Assembly: GCA_022573065.1 (NCBI GenBank)
Contig: JACZUQ010000002.1
Span: 1 to 35,133 of the forward strand
Length of the DNA stretch: 35,133 nucleotides
From: Nitrososphaerota archaeon
GTDB taxonomy: Archaea > Thermoproteota > Nitrososphaeria > Nitrososphaerales > Nitrosopumilaceae
Direction of reading: 5' to 3'
Shown: piece after piece, positions 31,966-35,133 of the stretch
Numbering within the stretch: position 1 is the first letter of the stretch
How the letters are laid out: the number at the start of each line of letters is the position of its first letter
Notes under the pieces: generated by a model
Databases searched by the model: none
What the model was told of the DNA's origin: nothing
What the model saw: the letters and a program-made list of their open reading frames with translations, nothing else
Made by a program: the position numbers and the translations under genes

Positions 31966-32198
31966 TGGCTGGTTGGCAAAACAAACCATTTGAAATTAAT
32001 GTAAAATCTGGCGAGACTATAGCTTTTTGCATGTGTGGTAATTCAAAAAATGGTCCTTATTGTGATGATTCTCATAAAGGAACAGGAATTTCTCCACAAG
32101 TTGTAACCTATGATATAGATACAACTATTCATGCATGTGGATGTCAACAATCTAAAAACAGACCAATGTGTGATGGTACTCATAAAACAATTACTTAG
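31965..32198 (+). CDS. Tandem CDGSH iron-sulfur domain protein
   Basis: 77 residues with two complete CDGSH motifs. The first is Cys22, Cys24, Cys33 and His37 (CMCGNSKNGPYCDDSH). The second is Cys58, Cys60, Cys69 and His73 (CGCQQSKNRPMCDGTH). Each three-Cys-one-His set should hold a 2Fe-2S cluster, as in bacterial and archaeal tandem mitoNEET relatives. Electron-transfer or redox-sensing roles are typical of the family. It overlaps the PII gene by one base, implying translational coupling and a shared function. Confidence 0.92.
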   Translation: MAGWQNKPFEINVKSGETIAFCMCGNSKNGPYCDDSHKGTGISPQVVTYDIDTTIHACGCQQSKNRPMCDGTHKTIT

Positions 32199-32217
32199 TA
32201 AATTACAAACAAAAAAA

Positions 32218-32234
32218 TTTTTATTTTTTATTAT
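32218..32234 (+). terminator. T-rich terminator between convergent genes
   Basis: A run dominated by T (TTTTTATTTTTTATTATTT region) directly after the CDGSH gene and abutting the end of the opposing gene at 32235. Archaeal transcription commonly ends at such tracts. Confidence 0.4.
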
Positions 32235-32408
32235 TTATCCATAAATGATACAGTATTCACAATCACAACTTGGCTGTTGTTTAGATTTTGCCAAACATTT
32301 CTTATGTTGACCAGCCTGACATTGAACACAAACTTTCTCTAAATTATCAATGGTAGAATATTTTTTTGATTGATCAAAACCAAAACCTCCATCTTTAGGT
32401 CCAACCAT
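32235..32408 (-). CDS. Small Cys-rich protein
   Basis: 57 residues from the ATG at 32408 (MVGPKDGGFGFD). An in-frame TTG at 32441 would add eleven residues including a Cys, and a TATA-like box can be placed about 26 bases before either. Cysteines are VCVQCQAGQHKKC and CDCEYC near the end, an arrangement able to bind zinc or an iron-sulfur cluster. It is not recognised, but the CxCxxC end resembles the 36-residue protein at 28772. Confidence 0.68.
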   Translation of the reverse strand: MVGPKDGGFGFDQSKKYSTIDNLEKVCVQCQAGQHKKCLAKSKQQPSCDCEYCIIYG

Positions 32409-32462
32409 ATAGTAAATACATTGTACTCCTATTTTAGGCAACCGTGTGATTAGATAGTTTTT

Positions 32463-32624
32463 TTAAGATTCTTGGGAATTTTCCTTATCAGAATCATTAC
32501 TTTTTGCTTTATTTCTATCCCACATTCGCATAGTTCCTCTAAGCATAAAAAAACCAACTGCTATGGCTATAATGCCACTTGCAATAAATGTAAAAATATT
32601 TACAATTTTTTTTAAAAGTGACAT
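32463..32624 (-). CDS. 53-residue single-pass membrane protein
   Basis: ATG frame: MSLLKKIVN, then a hydrophobic helix (FTFIASGIIAIAVGFFML), an RGTMRMWDRNK turn and a charged polar tail (SDKENSQES). Basic residues precede the helix. TTAATGTTAAG lies about 26 bases upstream on the minus strand. Function unknown; the ordered amphipathic design supports coding. Confidence 0.55.
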   Translation of the reverse strand: MSLLKKIVNIFTFIASGIIAIAVGFFMLRGTMRMWDRNKAKSNDSDKENSQES

Positions 32625-32724
32625 ACCAAAGATTCCTTTAACTTAATGTTAAGTTTACAGCATCAAATTAGTAAATGTAATTTTATCAAGTACATTCAAT
32701 TACTCGATACATTTTTTTCAATTA

Positions 32725-32823
32725 ATGGGTAAAAAACAAAACATAGCAATTTGGATAGGAATTTTAGGAGGAGGAGCTGCGTTTTTCTTTTTGTATGGAT
32801 TTTTAGTGGATATTATGCGATAG
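32725..32823 (+). CDS. 32-residue membrane microprotein
   Basis: ATG frame MGKKQN followed by a glycine-rich hydrophobic helix (IAIWIGILGGGAAFFFLYGF) and LVDIMR. A positive-inside N-terminus with a single helix is the design of small subunits of membrane complexes. No homology can be claimed, and this short frame could be chance. Confidence 0.42.
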   Translation: MGKKQNIAIWIGILGGGAAFFFLYGFLVDIMR

Positions 32824-32902
32824 GATTTTGATATAATTCCTGTTTATTCTGAAAAAAAAGCTACTGCTTTTTAACAAAAAAAGGCAAAATTATACATAAA
32901 GC

Positions 32903-33475
32903 ATGAATCTCTCACAAAATTCTCTAGCAAACCTTTGCCTATTCTGTGGCGAAGGCTTGAGCTCACCTTTAATGTGTACTTTTTGTGGATTCAAATTTTG
33001 TGAAGAACACAAATCAACTGAAAGTCATCAGTGCATTAAAACTCGATATACTGAATTTATTCGAAAAAATTCAGGCGCCAATCCCAATATTTCAAAAGGT
33101 AAATTTAGAGTAGTCTGTGATATGTGTGGGTTTTGCACTACGAAGGGTGTTCCAATAGAATATGCAGGTGAGGAATTAATTCAGCATACCCAGATTGTTG
33201 GATGTTCTGAGAAAGTTTTTCTTGAAGAATCTAATTCTACAGACACTTCTCTACAAATTGATTCTGTATCTGGCGAAGAAAAAAGTCATGAAGTATTTTC
33301 ACAAAATACAATCGATGCTCCTCAAAATCCTAATGAGATTTCTCAAAACACATCTTCTAAAAAAACATCAATAATTGATGAAATTGTAAAGTTAGCTACC
33401 CTAAAAGAAAATGGAATGATTTCTGAACAAGAATTTTTGTATATCAAAAAAGAACTAATAAGAAAACTACTATAA
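32903..33475 (+). CDS. AN1-type zinc-finger protein with SHOCT-like C-terminus
   Basis: 190 residues. The N-terminal AN1 finger is exact: Cys12, Cys15, Cys25, Cys28, Cys33, His36, His42, Cys44. A second Cys/His group follows (CDMCGFC at about 74-80, with H and C near 100). Residues about 110-155 are Ser/Asn/Gln-rich and disordered. The C-terminal IVKLATLKENGMISEQEF to IRKLL matches the short SHOCT-type helical hairpin often found at protein ends. AN1 fingers in eukaryotes act in ubiquitin and proteasome stress responses; the archaeal role is unknown. Confidence 0.85.
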   Translation: MNLSQNSLANLCLFCGEGLSSPLMCTFCGFKFCEEHKSTESHQCIKTRYTEFIRKNSGANPNISKGKFRVVCDMCGFCTTKGVPIEYAGEELIQHTQIVGCSEKVFLEESNSTDTSLQIDSVSGEEKSHEVFSQNTIDAPQNPNEISQNTSSKKTSIIDEIVKLATLKENGMISEQEFLYIKKELIRKLL

Positions 33476-33498
33476 ACTAGGAATCTAAAAACCAAATA

Positions 33499-33945
33499 AT
33501 GGGTTTAATCACAAATGAAATAAAGAACTTTATCGAACAACAAAAACTAGGATATGTAGCTACCGTTTCTCCTGATAATACTCCAAACCTTTCACCTAAA
33601 GGAACAATTTCTGTATGGAATGACGAACATTTAGTTTTTGCAGATATTAAATCCCCAAAAACTATGGCGAATCTTGAAAAAAATCCAACATTGGAAATTA
33701 ATGTCGTTGATCCAATTACTAGAAAAGGTTATAGATTCAAAGGAACAGGAACAATTTTGGGATCTGGATTAGAGTATGACAAAATAATATCTCACTATAA
33801 AACTATGGGAATTAAAAGTAAAATTGGAAGAGTTGTTTTGATTAAAGTTGCAAGTGTTAAAGGTGTTACATCTCCATTGTACGATTTAGGCTACACTGAA
33901 GATGAAATTAAAAAGCGTTGGAAAGACTATTATCTTTCAAGCTAA
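33499..33945 (+). CDS. Pyridoxamine 5'-phosphate oxidase-family flavin-binding protein
   Basis: 148 residues with the split-barrel FMN/F420-binding fold: LGYVATVSPDNTPNLSPKGT at the first strands, LVFADIKSPKTMANLEKNP, LEINVVDPI and YRFKGTGTIL. This fold in archaea includes F420-dependent reductases and flavin-binding stress proteins as well as true PNPOx; the substrate is not decided by sequence. It begins 23 bases after the AN1 gene, perhaps cotranscribed. Confidence 0.85.
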   Translation: MGLITNEIKNFIEQQKLGYVATVSPDNTPNLSPKGTISVWNDEHLVFADIKSPKTMANLEKNPTLEINVVDPITRKGYRFKGTGTILGSGLEYDKIISHYKTMGIKSKIGRVVLIKVASVKGVTSPLYDLGYTEDEIKKRWKDYYLSS

Positions 33946-33955
33946 AGTACGAAAA

Positions 33956-34681
33956 CTATTCTGATTTTTTATTTGCATTTCGTTCTAATTCTAAAGTTTT
34001 CTTAACAATTTCGAGTTCTTGTTGTGTTTTACGAAGTTGAGAGTTCAATGAGGCCATCATAGTGCTAGCAGCCTCAATAATGCTTTTTGGAGCATCGCGA
34101 TTATTAGAAGCATAAATTTGTGATTCAGTAAATTCAAGCTCTTTTTTTGCAGTTACAATTTTTGCTTTAATTTCCTCATAATCTATTTCAAGTTTTAACA
34201 TCTCTGAGAATTTTTCTTTATCTTTCTCAAGTTTTAATCGAATTTCTTTTTGTTCTGTTTTTGATTTTTCTATTTCAATTCTAATTGAATTTAATTCTAT
34301 TTTTGATTTTTCATATTTGTCTAAATCTGATTTTATTTCATCATGTTGTTTTTTGAGAGTTTCAAGTTGGGTTTTTGCAGTGTCTATCTTTGATGGGATT
34401 TCATCAAATTCACTTTTTAATGATGCATACTCTGTTTGCTTTTCTTTAACTTCTCGTTTTGCTGACATTACTTTTGTAATAACGGAATCATATTCTGCTT
34501 TCACTTTTTCTAGTTTATTGGAAATTGAATCAAAAGATTCTGTTTTTCCCCTTACTTCTTTTTTTAGATTATCAAGTTCATTTAGTAGTCGTTCTTTTTC
34601 GATCTCTTCAGGTTTTTTTACTGGAGGCGCTTCAGATATTGTTTTTTCCTCAGTTTTTTTAAAGCGATTAAAGAGACCCAT
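33956..34681 (-). CDS. Coiled-coil protein
   Basis: 241 residues, ATG start, N-terminus MGLFNRFKKTEEK (basic and amphipathic, possibly membrane-associating). From about 30 to 180 it is nearly continuous charged heptad sequence (LNELDNLKKEVRGKTE; EIEKSKTEQKEIRLKLEKDK), then a break at NNRDAPKSIIEA and a final helix (ELEIVKKTLELERN). No enzymatic motif. A structural or scaffold role is likely; no family recognised. Confidence 0.8.
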   Translation of the reverse strand: MGLFNRFKKTEEKTISEAPPVKKPEEIEKERLLNELDNLKKEVRGKTESFDSISNKLEKVKAEYDSVITKVMSAKREVKEKQTEYASLKSEFDEIPSKIDTAKTQLETLKKQHDEIKSDLDKYEKSKIELNSIRIEIEKSKTEQKEIRLKLEKDKEKFSEMLKLEIDYEEIKAKIVTAKKELEFTESQIYASNNRDAPKSIIEAASTMMASLNSQLRKTQQELEIVKKTLELERNANKKSE

Positions 34682-34718
34682 ACTTTAGATCTTTAGTTCT
34701 GTAACATGAATATTTCGT

Positions 34719-34916
34719 TTAATTTCTACTAGTTTTTTTTATAAACCGAATATAGAATCCAAGCCCACCAATGATAAAACCTGATACAAACGAGAGTACT
34801 CCTAGAGTTTGGTCTCCTGGATAAATTGTTGGTGCAATTATTAGCAATAATGCTCCAAAAATAACTAAGAAAAAACTTCCACCTTTTTTGGATCTATTGT
34901 GTTCATCATGGACCAA
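34719..34916 (-). CDS. Small two-helix membrane protein downstream of lysK
   Basis: 65 residues from a TTG start. A polar basic N-terminus (HDEHNRSKKGGS) precedes two hydrophobic helices (about 15-32 and 40-57) with the loop YPGDQT and a basic tail IKKTSRN. It lies 15 bases after the lysK stop codon and is probably cotranscribed. The family is not recognised. Confidence 0.7.
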   Translation of the reverse strand: MVHDEHNRSKKGGSFFLVIFGALLLIIAPTIYPGDQTLGVLSFVSGFIIGGLGFYIRFIKKTSRN

Positions 34917-34931
34917 AATACAATCATTCCA

Positions 34932-35133
34932 TTATACGTAACTAGATAATATTTGGGCCACTTTTTTCCTACCAATATCTGCAATAAACGGTCCAATTTT
35001 TGGTCCTCTAGTAGTTGAAAGAATGATTTGGTATAGTATTTTGAAAAAATCCTTAGGCTGTACATTGTTTTTCTTTGCAATTTGATAGATTACATTTTGT
35101 AGGTCTTCTGGTTCATCTTTTGATCCTAAGACT
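34932..35133 (-). CDS. lysK: Class I lysyl-tRNA synthetase, C-terminal end (5' part outside window)
   Basis: The open frame from the window edge to the stop at 34932 gives the last 66 residues. It matches the helical C-terminal domain of class I (archaeal) LysRS: DLQNVIYQIAKKNNVQPKDF, FKILYQIILSTTRGPKIG (the conserved ERGPRxG-type motif) and PFIADIGRKKVAQIL. The catalytic Rossmann domain with HIGH and KMSKS lies beyond 35133. An overlapping frame at 34865-35080 is an out-of-frame shadow of this gene. Confidence 0.85.
   Translation of the reverse strand, partial: VLGSKDEPEDLQNVIYQIAKKNNVQPKDFFKILYQIILSTTRGPKIGPFIADIGRKKVAQILSSYV

Noticed and set aside
34865..35080. 71-residue minus-strand frame near the window end
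   Set aside because: It is out of frame with the clear LysRS C-terminus encoded by the same bases.
1..35133. CRISPR arrays, rRNA genes, insertion sequences or prophage
   Set aside because: No direct repeats with regular unique spacers, no rRNA-like sequence, and no transposase, integrase or capsid-like genes were seen.

Overview
The window is a low-GC, gene-dense archaeal chromosome segment, most likely from an ammonia-oxidising Nitrososphaerota (Thaumarchaeota) lineage of the Nitrosopumilus/Nitrosarchaeum kind. This is inferred from several signs. There are archaeal-type genes (SRP54, S24e, S27ae, Pus10, class I LysRS, GHMP shikimate kinase, AroA'/AroB' early shikimate enzymes, ThiD-ThiN fusion, archaeal ApgM). 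Genes commonly have a TATA-like box about 26 bases before the start codon, suggesting leaderless mRNAs. TTG starts are frequent, and there are many small Cys-rich and membrane proteins. No species claim is made.

Layout. 1-5134: end of srp54, pus10, a HExxH protein, the ribosomal pair rps24e-rps27ae, a DUF309 protein and apgM. 5282-7924: a GalT/HIT-like protein, a membrane protein, and a GNA1-like acetyltransferase beside a sugar nucleotidyltransferase. 7996-10676: divergent thiD-thiN and thiC, apparently sharing one TATA palindrome. 10659-20365: a long minus-strand run carrying all seven shikimate-pathway steps to chorismate, plus a chorismate mutase-aminotransferase fusion and a prephenate dehydrogenase. 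It begins with aroA' and aroB', continues through aroD, a small membrane protein, aroE, shikimate kinase, aroA, aroC, the fusion and tyrA, and ends in a Nudix gene. 20502-23059: an MqnC-like radical SAM enzyme facing a UbiD-family decarboxylase, possibly for menaquinone synthesis.

23174-29354 is an accessory-looking stretch. It holds zinc-binding small proteins, a low-complexity TK/PAETAK repeat protein, a PrxQ-type peroxiredoxin, a J-domain protein whose HPD motif reads HSD, an aquaporin, tRNA-Arg(GCG), several very short genes (59, 51, 45 and 36 residues) and an extremely Arg/Lys-rich 89-residue protein. 29471-35133 holds an SRPBCC protein, a probable hemerythrin-family gene remnant, two methyltransferases, a PII protein overlapping a tandem CDGSH iron-sulfur protein, more small Cys-rich or membrane proteins, an AN1 zinc-finger protein, a PNPOx-family protein, a coiled-coil protein and the 3' end of lysK.

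Once the short genes are counted, no stretch over about 300 bases lacks a gene. The larger gaps (1782-1948, 17670-17857, 28883-29084) are AT-rich and show nothing I can name beyond promoter-like boxes. The most unusual observations are the Pus10 without its active-site aspartates, the chorismate mutase-aminotransferase fusion, the HSD J-domain protein, the odd PII/CDGSH couple, the hemerythrin remnant and the set of overlooked microproteins.
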